In this document: positions 1-7,068 of the stretch, in pieces | Layout: every line of letters begins with the position of its first letter | How positions within the stretch are numbered: position 1 is the stretch's first letter | NCBI GenBank assembly: GCA_036502085.1 | Contig: DASXZD010000120.1 | Coordinates: 1-15,541, forward strand | Source: PALSA-505 sp036502085 | GTDB taxonomy: Bacteria; Actinomycetota; Actinomycetes; Streptosporangiales; Streptosporangiaceae | Direction of reading: 5' to 3' | Length of the DNA stretch: 15,541 nt | Notes under the pieces: generated by a model | Database searches by the model: none | Seen by the model: only the letters and a program-made list of their open reading frames with translations | What the model was told of the DNA's origin: nothing | Translations under genes and position numbers: made by a program

Positions 1-1
1 G

Positions 2-82
2 CCGCTCGGGGAAGCCCTTGGCCGGCGGCCGCTCGACGGTCTCGATCTTGCTGATCACGTCGTGCGAAACGTTCACCAGCGC
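2..82 (-). pseudogene. Truncated XRE-family helix-turn-helix regulator fragment (window edge)
   Basis: Read on the minus strand this stretch gives 27 residues containing LVNVSHDVISKIE followed by TVERPPAKGFPER. That matches the recognition-helix half of XRE-type HTH domains (Ser-x-x-x-Ile-Ser-Lys-Ile-Glu, then a basic-proline turn), and nearly every codon ends in G or C. The first HTH helices, expected at about 83-160, are not recognisable in the same frame, which turns into Arg-rich non-protein-like sequence. The rest of the gene would lie at coordinates below 1. It could be the broken 5' part of a regulator or a stray fragment. A competing plus-strand reading (79-168) is less convincing. 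Identification rests on the motif only. Confidence 0.4.
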
Positions 83-157
83 TGGCCGATACCTTCGGCC
101 ATTACGCCGACGCCAGCCGCCAGACCGTCTGGGCCCAGGCCAGCTCGCCCGAAGACC

Positions 158-811
158 TCAGCGGGTGAGGGCGCTGCCGACGGCGCCGGCGTACAGCTCG
201 GCGGCGCGCCAGCAGTACCAGGCGGCCACCGACCGGTAGGGCCGGAACGGCTCACCGAGCGGCTCAAGCTCCTTCGCCGTCGGCGCGGGAATCCCCCAGG
301 CCAGCCCGTACCCCTTCCTGACGCCGAGGTCTCCGGTCGGCCACACGTCCAGCCGCCGCAGCTGGAACATGAGGAACATCTGCGCCGTCCACTTCCCAAT
401 GCCGCGCACCGCAGACAGCCGGGCAATCACCTCGGCGTCGCCCTCGGCCCGCAGCCCGGCCGGGTCGAGCACCACCGTCCCGTCCAGCACCCTGGCCGCC
501 AGGTCCTGGACGGATGCCGTCTTGGCGGCCGACAGGCCGACGCCGCGTAGGGCCTCGGCTGACAGTGACAGCACCCGCTCCGGAGTGACCTCACCGCCGA
601 GCGCGGCGATCAGGCGCCGGTGGATGGCGGCCGCCGCCGCGCCGACCAGCTGCTGGTACAGGATCGACCGGACCAGGGCCGCGAAGTGGGTCAGCGCCGG
701 CGGCGGCACCTGAGGGCGGCCGGCCTCGGCGACTAGCCGGCGCAGGATCGGGTCCCGCTCGGCCAGGATTACGGCCGCCGCCGGGTAGCTGCGAGCCGGC
801 TGGTCAGACAT
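158..811 (-). CDS. HhH-GPD DNA-3-methyladenine glycosylase (AlkA-like base excision repair)
   Basis: The 217-residue protein should cut the N-glycosidic bond of alkylated purines such as 3-methyladenine, leaving an abasic site for base excision repair. Residues 131-149 (RLSAVRGIGKWTAQMFLMF) form the helix-hairpin-helix with its Gly-rich GIGKWTA turn. Asp161 in PTGDLGVRKG is the expected catalytic aspartate. LYQQLVGAAA (51-60) is the usual first-helix signature and FRPYRSVAAWYCWR (189-202) the usual C-terminal one. It is shorter than E. coli AlkA (282 aa) because it lacks the N-terminal beta domain, as many bacterial 'glycosylase 2' proteins do. The ATG at 811 has only a weak upstream purine run. 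It lies 53 bp behind the photolyase remnant on the same strand, suggesting a former repair operon. Confidence 0.93.
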   Translation of the reverse strand: MSDQPARSYPAAAVILAERDPILRRLVAEAGRPQVPPPALTHFAALVRSILYQQLVGAAAAAIHRRLIAALGGEVTPERVLSLSAEALRGVGLSAAKTASVQDLAARVLDGTVVLDPAGLRAEGDAEVIARLSAVRGIGKWTAQMFLMFQLRRLDVWPTGDLGVRKGYGLAWGIPAPTAKELEPLGEPFRPYRSVAAWYCWRAAELYAGAVGSALTR

Positions 812-864
812 GGGCTCAGTCTGTCATCGGCCGCCTCACCGCGCGCCGTCCAGGCCGCCTGGGC

Positions 865-1607
865 TTACGAACCAGCCCAGGCCGGGTCGACGATCGGCGG
901 CGGATAGCCCAGCTGGCGCCGCAGTGCCGGCGGCAGCCGCCAGGGGGGGTGAATGTGCGCCGCAGGCACGCCGGCCAGCTCGGGGACATAACGCCGCACG
1001 TAGTCGCCGGCCGGATCGAAGCGGCGCGCCTGGCGCAGCGGGGTTCATCACCCGGTTGGGCCGGGTGTCGTTGCCGGTACCCGCCACCCACTGCCAGCTG
1101 CCCGCGTTGTTCGCCGTGTCGCCGTCGGCCAGCAGCGCGGCGAGGTGCCGGTACCCGTGCCGCCAGTCCAGCTGCAGGTCACGGGTGAGGAACGACGCGG
1201 TGATCATGCGGGCGCGGTTGTGCATGAACCCTTCGGCGGCCAGCTGGCGCAGCCCGGCATCCACGATCGGCACCCCGGTCCGCCCCGCGCGCCAGGCGTC
1301 CAGCGCATCGAGCGCCTCCTGCACGGCGTGCCAGCGCCCGCCGCGCGGCCGGTAATCCTTTGTGGTCATCTCCGGGAACGCCGCGGTGACCTGGTAGAAG
1401 AAGTCACGCCAGGCCAGCTGCCGGCAGAACTCCTCGCCGCCAGGCTGCGGCCTCGCCGCCCGGCCGAAGCCCGGGGGAGTGGCTTGCTCCGTTCGGAAAA
1501 ATATCTTCTGTCCGCAGACCGGGCGGCAGCGTGACGACCGCGGGTGCGGGCACGGTCTCGCGCCAGGCCGCCGCGGTCCAGGCGCGCCAGTAGGGCGTGA
1601 ACACCCT
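865..1607 (-). pseudogene. phr: Decayed deoxyribodipyrimidine photolyase, spread over three frames
   Basis: Three in-order pieces of one CPD photolyase lie in three minus-strand frames. Piece A (about 1607-1428) reads VFTPYWRAW and then LRPGGEAAAWRR, the linker before the helical domain. Piece B (about 1427-1044) reads FCRQLAWRDFFYQV, GVPIVDAGLRQL, FMHNRARMITASFLTRDL and NAGSWQWVAGTGNDTRPNRV, the FAD-binding domain. Piece C (about 1043-865) reads RQARRFDPAGDYVRRYVPEL to a TAA at 865. B to C is explained by one extra base in the G-run at 1040-1043: with three instead of four, the reading continues NP-LRQARRFDP. A to B lacks roughly 50 residues usually present. The N-terminal antenna-binding domain (about 150-200 residues) is absent; upstream is the divergent TIGR03118 gene. 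Non-functional as it stands. The indel alone could be a sequencing error; the two deletions could not. Confidence 0.9.
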
Positions 1608-1662
1608 CCCCCGCCTTTCCCGCCTTTCCCCGCCGGACGACGGTACTTGGGTACCAGCCGAA

Positions 1663-1693
1663 TTGAACCTGAACGCCACGGCGTCCGTGATAC
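1663..1693 (+). promoter_or_regulatory. Possible promoter of the TIGR03118 gene
   Basis: The 160 bp between the photolyase remnant and the start at 1768 hold a TTGAAC (1663-1668) and a TGATAC (1688-1693), 19 bp apart, which is slightly long for a housekeeping promoter. A GGTAC-TTGG-GTACC inverted repeat lies just upstream (1641-1655). This is a visual match only. Confidence 0.22.
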
Positions 1694-1767
1694 CAGTGAC
1701 CGAGCCCGCCAGCGGCCTTCGGCCGACGGGCGCCTCGCCGGCACTGCCGACGAAGAAGGGGAAGTTT

Positions 1768-2958
1768 ATGCAGTACTCGCGCTCACTCATGCCCAAAATC
1801 AGGAGCGGCACCAAGAGCCAGGGGCGCAGGAAGAGGTGGCATTCCGGAGTCATGGTAGTAGTGGCGACCGCCGGCCTGGTCGCCGCCGCGGAGCCGTCGA
1901 TGGCCGCGACCAGCACCGCCGCGAACTCCTTCACCCAGACCAACCTCATCGCCAACACGGCTGCGGCGGGCGCCAAGTTCACCGACCCGAACCTGATCAA
2001 CGCCTGGGGCCTCGCGGCCGGCCCGAACTCCCCGCTGTGGGTGTCGGACAACAACTCGGGGTTCGCCACCGTCTACAGCGGCGGAGTCAAGGGCAGCGCG
2101 GTCACGCTGGACCTGACCGTGCCGGTGCCGGGCAATAACCCCACCGGACAGGTCTTCAACTCCTCCACCAGCTTCCCGGTGGGCGGCGCCAGCGGCAATC
2201 CGGCGGTCTTCATCATCGATAGCGACTCGGTCGGCTCGACCCAGTCGCCGGGCGAGATCGCCGCCTGGAACGGCGGTGCCGCGTTCACCGTCGAGGACAA
2301 CGCGGCCGGCGCGGTCGGCGGCAAGATACCGGCCGGCGCCGTGTTCAAGGGCCTGGCCATCGCCACCACCCCGACGGCTGGCCCCGAGCTGTTCGCCACC
2401 GACGTGGCCAACGGCAAGGTCGACATCTTCAACAAGAGCTTCGCCTCGATCAGGAGGCCGAAGGAGTTCCAGGACCCGGCACTGCCGGCCGGCTACGTAC
2501 CCTTCGGCATCCAGAACCTCCAAAACAAGATCTACGTCACCTACGGCAAGCAGAACGCGGCGAAGACCGACGTCCTGCGCGGCAAGGGCCTCGGCTACGT
2601 CGATGTCTACAGCGTCAACGGCAGGCTCCTGCACCACCTCGTCAACGGCGGAGCCGGCAGCAAGCTGAACGCGCCGTGGGGCCTGGCCATCGGCCCGAAG
2701 GGCTTCGGCCCGTTCGCCGGCGACCTGCTGGTGGGCAACCTCGGCAACGGCTGGATCAACGCGTTCAACCCGACGACCGGGGCGTTCCTGGGCTCGCTTG
2801 ACGGCCCGCTGGGCGCCGCCTACCCGATCGCGATCAATGGCCTGTGGGGCATCAAGGCAGGCAGCTCGGCGTTCGGCGGGACCGGGTCGCTGATATTCAG
2901 CGCCGGGCCGGCCGGCTACGACAAGGGCCTGGTGGGCATCCTCACGCCGACCAGCTAA
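1768..2958 (+). CDS. Secreted TIGR03118-family protein (beta-propeller-like)
   Basis: A 396-residue exported protein of unknown biochemical function. The ATG at 1768 is chosen because a purine-rich Shine-Dalgarno (GAAGAAGGGGAAG, about 1752-1764) sits just upstream and a signal peptide follows: basic n-region (KSQGRRKRWHSG, about 16-27), hydrophobic core VMVVVATAGLVAAA (28-41), and probable cleavage at AEPSMA-A (about 46-47). The reading frame is open further upstream to 1597, but that part is proline-rich and unlike a leader. The mature part has the family landmarks in order: TDPNLINAWGLAAGPNSPLW, VSDNNSG, PTGQVFN, IAAWNGG, VFKGLAIA, LFATDVANGKVDIFN, LPAGYVPFGIQNL, KIYVTYGKQ, GYVDVY, LNAPWGLAIGPKGFGPFAG, LLVGNLGNGWINAFNPTTGAFLG and INGLWGI. 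These resemble blades of an NHL/SMP-30-type propeller. It is monocistronic: a terminator follows and it diverges from the repair genes. Confidence 0.9.
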   Translation: MQYSRSLMPKIRSGTKSQGRRKRWHSGVMVVVATAGLVAAAEPSMAATSTAANSFTQTNLIANTAAAGAKFTDPNLINAWGLAAGPNSPLWVSDNNSGFATVYSGGVKGSAVTLDLTVPVPGNNPTGQVFNSSTSFPVGGASGNPAVFIIDSDSVGSTQSPGEIAAWNGGAAFTVEDNAAGAVGGKIPAGAVFKGLAIATTPTAGPELFATDVANGKVDIFNKSFASIRRPKEFQDPALPAGYVPFGIQNLQNKIYVTYGKQNAAKTDVLRGKGLGYVDVYSVNGRLLHHLVNGGAGSKLNAPWGLAIGPKGFGPFAGDLLVGNLGNGWINAFNPTTGAFLGSLDGPLGAAYPIAINGLWGIKAGSSAFGGTGSLIFSAGPAGYDKGLVGILTPTS

Positions 2959-2977
2959 GCGGTTCGTCCTCGCGATG

Positions 2978-3013
2978 CTGCCCGCCGGGAGTCCCCATTC
3001 TCCCGGCGGGCAG
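2978..3013 (+). terminator. Strong hairpin terminator after the TIGR03118 gene
   Basis: A perfect 13-bp stem (CTGCCCGCCGGGA at 2978-2990 pairing with TCCCGGCGGGCAG at 3001-3013) around a 10-nt loop begins 19 bp past the stop codon. No long U-tract follows, which is common in high-GC actinomycetes. Confidence 0.85.
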
Positions 3014-3037
3014 TGTCGGCGTTTCTCCATGTCGTAC

Positions 3038-3049
3038 ATTTCATGAAAT
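3038..3049. promoter_or_regulatory. AT-rich perfect palindrome, candidate operator
   Basis: ATTTCATGAAAT is a perfect 12-bp palindrome in an otherwise GC-rich region, 25 bp beyond the terminator hairpin and about 490 bp upstream of the conservon start. It has the size and symmetry of a dimeric regulator's binding site. No regulator is identified and it could be chance. Confidence 0.25.
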
Positions 3050-3525
3050 TTTCCCTAACGGTGCTAGGCGTGATCAAACGGCACGCTGAGCCGGTAGACC
3101 ATTGATCGAATTCGAACGCGTGCCTGTCTCGGCCCGGCGATGAGCTCGGCCCGGGGCGCGAAGGCGGTCAACAGCACACCCGGCCCCCGCTGCTCGCCCG
3201 CAAGGCGCCGCACCGATCGGGGGGCACGATCCGGGGGGCACGACGGCGCCGCTGGCGCGCCCGAGGAGCACACCGGAGCCGCGTTCCGTGCCGCCGGGAC
3301 GAGCCTGCGCGCCGGCCGTCACCCCGGGGCTCTATACACCACTGAACGGCCCGATGTGAATGTGCGCATCCGGAGGGGTGGATAGCATCGTCTACCGGGC
3401 CAAAGTTTTCGTGGCTTTTTGTGAAATTCAATGACAACCGGTGCCCCATGACGCAGGATGAATCTTCGGCGGCGGTGGCCGACGGTGCGCCGGAGAACGG
3501 CGGGACTCCAACCACGAAGCGATGC

Positions 3526-3530
3526 AGGAG
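3526..3530 (+). promoter_or_regulatory. Shine-Dalgarno that fixes the cvnA start
   Basis: AGGAG lies 7 nt before the ATG at 3538. The earlier in-frame starts (GTG 3421, ATG 3448) have no such site, and their extra 39 residues are not conserved-looking, so 3538 is preferred. Confidence 0.75.
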
Positions 3531-3537
3531 TGACCAG

Positions 3538-6252
3538 ATGGGCGTAACCAGCTCGCCAGGTCCAGGACGGCCACGCCCGGCACGCCGCTCGATCCGGTTC
3601 ACCTTCACCGCGATGGTGGCCGTGCCGGTCATCTGCCTGGTCGTGCTGTGGGCGGTAGCCGCGAGCCTCACGCCCGGCGGCGCGCTGGTCAGGCACAGCA
3701 TGTTCTCGGGCAGCCACAAGGATCTGGCCGAGGTGGTGGTGTATGTAGGCGGGGGCCTGCTCGTCATCCTCGTCGCGGCCTTGCTGATGGGATCGTTCGC
3801 CCGGCGGCTCTCCAGGGACATCACCGGCCTGGAGGAGACGGCCCGCCGCCTGGCCAGCCAGCAGCTTCCGCAGTACCCCACGACGGCCGCAGCCCGGGAG
3901 GAGACGGCCCGCGGCGGCCGGGGCATCATCCGGCCGCCGCGGACGAAGTCGCTTGAGGTCGCACGAGCTTCGGCGGCCATCGCCGACCTGCAGCGCTCGT
4001 TCGCGACCGCGGCCGCCGAGGGCGCCACCCTGCGCCAGGGCATCGCTCAGGTCTTCGTCAGCCTGGCCCGGCGGAACCAATCGCTGCTGCAGCGGCAGCT
4101 GCGCCTGATCGACGCGCTGGAGCAGAAGGCCGCCGATCCGGCCGCGCTGGCCGACCTGTTCTCGCTCGACCACCTCACCACCAGGATGCGCCGCCACGCG
4201 GAGAACCTGATCATCCTGTCCGGTGCGCCTCCCGGGCGCACCTGGAGCGAACCGGTGCCGGTCATCGACGTCGTGCGTGCGGCCCTGGCGGAGGTCGAGG
4301 ACTACCAGCGGGTGCGGGTGGTCACCAGGACTCAGGACGCGGTGACCGGATCGGCCGTCGCCGACATGATCCACCTGCTGGCCGAGCTGATCGAGAACGC
4401 CGCCCTGTTCTCCCCGTCGGAGACGCGGGTCGAGGTCAGGGCCGAACGAGTGGCCAACGGCTTCGCCATCGAGGTGGAAGACCGGGGCCTGGGCATGCAG
4501 TCGGCCGCGATGAGCGAGATCAACCGGCAGCTCGCCGACCCGCCCGACTTCGCCCTAGCCGACCCTGACCGGCTCGGCTTGTTCGTGGTGGCCAAGCTCG
4601 CCGCCCGGCACGGCATCCGGGTCACGCTGAACCCGTCGCCCTACGGCGGCACCACGGCGGTCGCGCTGGTCCCCCACGGCATCGTCGCGCCGGCCGGGAT
4701 CGGCATAGCGGAGCCAAGCCCGCCCGCGATAGGCGCGCCCGGGCTGCACCTGGCCGTCCCGCCGACCAGCGGTACGGCCGAGCTTGGCCGCGGATCGGGC
4801 GATCCGCTGGCGCTGGCCGGCCGGCGCCCGGGCCCGCCGGGCCCGCCAGACTTGCCGTCTGACGTCGCCGACGGGCCCATGATCGCTCCGGCCGACTGGC
4901 CAGCGGCCGACCTGGCCAACTGGTCGGCGAACGATTCAGGCAACTGGCCGCCGGGCGCTCCTGGTGACCGGCCGTCGGCCAGCCCCGGCGACCGGCAGGC
5001 CGCCGGGCGCGGCGGCTCAGGCCCGTCCCTCGTCGACTCGTTCTCTCCCGAGAGCTCGCTGTCCTCCGCCGAGTCCCTGCTGTCCCGCGACCCGGCCCCT
5101 AGCGGCTCCCCCAAGCCGGGCGACGCCCTGCCGCCGCGCGACGCAGGGTCCGCCGGCGATGCGCTGCCGTCCCAGCGCTCAGCCTCCCCGGACGACATCC
5201 TGCCGACCCGAGGGTCAGCTTCGCCGGGCAGCACCCTGCCGTCCCAGCGCTCCCCGGGTAACGCGCTGCCGTTCCGAGGCTCGGCCTCGGGCGACTCACT
5301 GCCGACCCGCGACCCGATGTCCCCAGGGGGCTCGCTGCCGACCCGCCGCCCAGCGACCCCGGGCGACTCAGCGCCGTCCCGCCGGTCGCCGTCGCCCGAC
5401 AGTTCCTCCGCGGGCGATGCCCCGCCGGCCCGCGACCCAGCGACCCCGGGAGACTCGCTGCCCACCCGGAGGCCGGCAGGTCCCGGCGGTGCTCCCTCGA
5501 TCGGCGACATCCTGCCGACCCGCGACCCAGCGTCCCAGGACGATTCACCGCCCGGCCGGAGCCCGGCGGCCCCCGGTGCCCCCTCGATCGGCGACGGCCT
5601 GCCGTCCCGAGACTCGATGTCCTCGGGAGACTCCTGGCCTTCGCGTAGCTCCTCGCCCCTGGGCGACGCACGGCCCGGCCGGAGCCCGGCTTTCCCAGGC
5701 GACTCGCTGCCCTCCCGTGACTCGGTATCGCTGGGCGACGCGCTGCCGTCCCGTGACTCCCTGCCTGCAGGTGACTCGCTGCCGTCCCGTGACTCGGTAT
5801 CGCTGGGCGACGCGCTGCCGTCCCGCCGCTTCGTGCCCCCGGCCGAATCCCTGTCCCCAGGCGATCCGCTGTCTCCCGGCGGCTCTGCCCCCGGCAGCGG
5901 CCTCCCCTCGCGCCGCCCGCTTTCGCCGGATTCCTTCTCGCCGGACGGGTCGGGCGGTTCCCTGCCGACGCGCAAGCCGCCCGCGGGCACCTACCGGGGC
6001 TTGCCCCGACGGGTCCGCCAGGCGAGCTTGTCGCGGCATCTGAAGGACACTTCCCCAGCGGACACCGAGACACTGGCGGCCGCCCCCGGCGCCGCCGATG
6101 AACGCACGCCGGAGAAGGCACGCGATTTTGTCGCTTCCTTCCGTACCGGATGGCAGCGCGACAGCACACCGAAGGCGCCGGATCCCCAGCCAGGGGCCGA
6201 CGCGGCGAGCGGGCAACAGGATCCCACGGCACCGCAGAGTGAGGAGACGTAA
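3538..6252 (+). CDS. cvnA: Conservon sensor: membrane histidine-kinase-like ATPase with long repeat tail (CvnA)
   Basis: A 904-residue inner-membrane protein, the sensor of a conservon. After a basic N-terminus come two membrane helices (about 22-44 and 65-87) separated by only about 20 extracellular residues, then a HAMP-like linker and a helical dimerisation segment (LDHLTTRMRRHAENLIILSG, 210-229). An HATPase_c domain follows: N box HLLAELIENAALFSPS (279-294, Asn287), G1 VEDRGLGM (313-320), LGLFVVAKLAARHG (346-359) and PYGGTTAVAL (368-377). In known conservons this domain may signal without a classical response regulator. Beyond residue 390 the chain is Pro/Ser/Gly/Asp/Arg-rich, with about 15 LPxR motifs at roughly 530-825, then the conserved conservon tail GLPRRVRQASLSRHLK (about 821-836) and FVASFRTGWQRD (about 863-874). 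Its TAA overlaps the next ATG by one base. Unusual are the missing extracellular sensor and the tail's length. Confidence 0.92.
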   Translation: MGVTSSPGPGRPRPARRSIRFTFTAMVAVPVICLVVLWAVAASLTPGGALVRHSMFSGSHKDLAEVVVYVGGGLLVILVAALLMGSFARRLSRDITGLEETARRLASQQLPQYPTTAAAREETARGGRGIIRPPRTKSLEVARASAAIADLQRSFATAAAEGATLRQGIAQVFVSLARRNQSLLQRQLRLIDALEQKAADPAALADLFSLDHLTTRMRRHAENLIILSGAPPGRTWSEPVPVIDVVRAALAEVEDYQRVRVVTRTQDAVTGSAVADMIHLLAELIENAALFSPSETRVEVRAERVANGFAIEVEDRGLGMQSAAMSEINRQLADPPDFALADPDRLGLFVVAKLAARHGIRVTLNPSPYGGTTAVALVPHGIVAPAGIGIAEPSPPAIGAPGLHLAVPPTSGTAELGRGSGDPLALAGRRPGPPGPPDLPSDVADGPMIAPADWPAADLANWSANDSGNWPPGAPGDRPSASPGDRQAAGRGGSGPSLVDSFSPESSLSSAESLLSRDPAPSGSPKPGDALPPRDAGSAGDALPSQRSASPDDILPTRGSASPGSTLPSQRSPGNALPFRGSASGDSLPTRDPMSPGGSLPTRRPATPGDSAPSRRSPSPDSSSAGDAPPARDPATPGDSLPTRRPAGPGGAPSIGDILPTRDPASQDDSPPGRSPAAPGAPSIGDGLPSRDSMSSGDSWPSRSSSPLGDARPGRSPAFPGDSLPSRDSVSLGDALPSRDSLPAGDSLPSRDSVSLGDALPSRRFVPPAESLSPGDPLSPGGSAPGSGLPSRRPLSPDSFSPDGSGGSLPTRKPPAGTYRGLPRRVRQASLSRHLKDTSPADTETLAAAPGAADERTPEKARDFVASFRTGWQRDSTPKAPDPQPGADAASGQQDPTAPQSEET
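5125..6010 (+). repeat. Degenerate LPxR repeat tract inside cvnA
   Basis: About 295 codons of imperfect 12-14-residue units of the type SPGDSLPSRDS, with variants LPTRRP, LPFRGS and LPSQRS. Because of the base composition, several other frames on both strands are also open here; these are shadows. The tract gives way at its 3' end to the conserved GLPRRVRQ motif, as if the natural LPxR-containing tail of such sensors had been amplified. Confidence 0.8.
5701..5825 (+). repeat. Near-perfect 72-bp tandem duplication
   Basis: Positions 5701-5753 and 5773-5825 match at 52 of 53 bases (mismatch at 5712 versus 5784), a 72-bp step that encodes 24 residues and keeps frame. A shorter 17-bp element (CTGCCGTCCCGTGACTC) recurs at 5743 and 5779, giving an underlying 36-bp/12-residue period. 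Identity at synonymous positions implies a recent duplication. Confidence 0.9.
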
Positions 6253-6680
6253 TGGAGGACCGTGGTACGGCCGGATCCGGCTCAGACCTTGGCTGGCTAC
6301 TTGATGATCTTGGTGACCGTGTGGATCATCTCCGGCAGGCGGTCATCCTGTCGCGCGATGGACTGACCGTGGCTTCCTCGAAGAGCCTGAGCCGAGAGGA
6401 CGCGGAGCACCTGTCCGCACTGGCCGCGGGGGTGCAAAGCCTGGCCACGGGCGCGGGCGCTCACTTTGGCGGCGGCGGTGTGCAGCAGATCATCATCGAG
6501 CTGGAGCAGGCGTTCCTGTTCGTCACCGCGGCCGGTCATGGCAGCTGCCTGGCCGTGCTGTGCTCGGCGCAGGCCGATCCGGCCCTGATCGCCTACGAGA
6601 TGGCCATGCTGGTCAAGCGGGCCGGGCCGCATCTGGCGGCCCACCCGAGATTCCCTGCCGTCCATATCCCGGCAGAATGA
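6252..6680 (+). CDS. cvnB: Conservon roadblock/LC7-domain protein (CvnB)
   Basis: A 142-residue cytoplasmic protein of the roadblock/LC7 family. Conservon members of this family bind the partner GTPase and are thought to act as GTPase-activating or scaffold subunits like MglB. The domain covers about residues 10-125: LGWLLDDLGDRVDHLRQAVI, LSRDGLTVASSKSL, SALAAGVQSLATGAGAHFGG, QQIIIELEQAFLFVTAAG, then CLAVLCSAQADPALIAYEMA and LVKRAGPHL. GAGGAG (6241-6246) is its Shine-Dalgarno and the ATG overlaps the cvnA stop (TAATG), so the two are translationally coupled. Normal length for the family; nothing is missing. Confidence 0.95.
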   Translation: MEDRGTAGSGSDLGWLLDDLGDRVDHLRQAVILSRDGLTVASSKSLSREDAEHLSALAAGVQSLATGAGAHFGGGGVQQIIIELEQAFLFVTAAGHGSCLAVLCSAQADPALIAYEMAMLVKRAGPHLAAHPRFPAVHIPAE

Positions 6681-6687
6681 GCTGCGC

Positions 6688-7068
6688 ATGCCCCCGGACG
6701 ACAAGTGGACAGACCGGAATGCCGGCCCGGTAGTCCGGCCATATGCGCTCACCGGGGGCAGGACGGCGCCGACCGACGGCGAGATTCTTGACCTGATCGC
6801 CATCGTCGCCACCACCGACCCCGCTGAGCGAGACGGCGACTGGATAGACCTTAGCCCCGAGGATCGCAGGATTCTCGGCCTGTGCCATCGGCCGGTAACC
6901 GTCACAGACGTGGCCTCGGCCACGTCGCTGCCGCTCGGGGTGATCCGGGTGCTGCTGGCCGACCTCATTGCCCGGGGACGGCTGTCCGTGCTGCCGCAAC
7001 GGCACTCGGGCGAACAGCCCAGTACCGAACTGCTCAAGGAGGTGCTGCATGGGCTCCGCGCCCTCTGA
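6688..7068 (+). CDS. cvnC: Conservon DUF742 protein (CvnC)
   Basis: A 126-residue DUF742 protein, the third conservon component; its biochemical role is not settled. It opens with VVRPYALTGGRTAPT, the family signature (V-R-P-Y-x-x-T-x-G-R-T), and ends with a winged-helix-like part: LSPEDRRILGLCHRPVTVTD, VASATSLPLGVIRVLLADLI, ARGRLSV (about residues 55-102). It starts 8 nt after cvnB and overlaps cvnD by 20 nt, so it belongs to the same transcript. The fold hints at protein or nucleic-acid binding, but that is inference. Confidence 0.94.
   Translation: MPPDDKWTDRNAGPVVRPYALTGGRTAPTDGEILDLIAIVATTDPAERDGDWIDLSPEDRRILGLCHRPVTVTDVASATSLPLGVIRVLLADLIARGRLSVLPQRHSGEQPSTELLKEVLHGLRAL
7036..7042 (+). 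promoter_or_regulatory. Shine-Dalgarno that fixes the cvnD start
   Basis: AAGGAGG lies 6 nt before the ATG at 7049 inside the end of cvnC. The frame is open back to 6968, but that extension (Cys- and Arg-rich) is just cvnC in another frame. Confidence 0.85.

Larger units (their letters stand above)
3014..3537. other. Non-coding stretch upstream of the conservon
   Basis: I see no convincing gene here; the short open frames on both strands are Arg/Gly/Pro-rich and lack family motifs. Its AT-richer patches stand out: 3036-3058 with a perfect palindrome, 3101-3116 with the palindrome TCGAATTCGA (3106-3115), and 3402-3436 just before the conservon. A TAGCAT (3383-3388) could be a -10 element, but no good -35 accompanies it. 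Promoter(s) for the conservon should lie in the last 150 bp. Confidence 0.5.

Noticed and set aside
79..168. Plus-strand reading ALADTFGHYADASRQTVW... to a TGA
   Set aside because: Protein-like composition for about 29 residues, but preceded by a stop at 52-54, without a start, and overlapping the glycosylase stop; too short to support.
1783..3039. 418-codon minus-strand open frame opposite the TIGR03118 gene
   Set aside because: Antisense shadow with no family motif; the plus strand encodes a recognisable secreted protein with a ribosome-binding site, signal peptide and terminator.
3421..3537. Earlier GTG (3421) or ATG (3448) as the cvnA start
   Set aside because: No Shine-Dalgarno and a non-membrane, unconserved extension; AGGAG at 3526-3530 points to 3538.
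4641..5990. Long minus-strand open frame (449 codons) opposite the cvnA tail
   Set aside because: A Gly/Ser/Arg/Asp low-complexity mirror of the sense repeats; the sense frame carries the conserved conservon motifs before and after it.
5125..6010. Possible CRISPR-like or satellite array
   Set aside because: Repeats are contiguous, degenerate and in frame with a protein; there are no spacers of uniform length and no cas genes.
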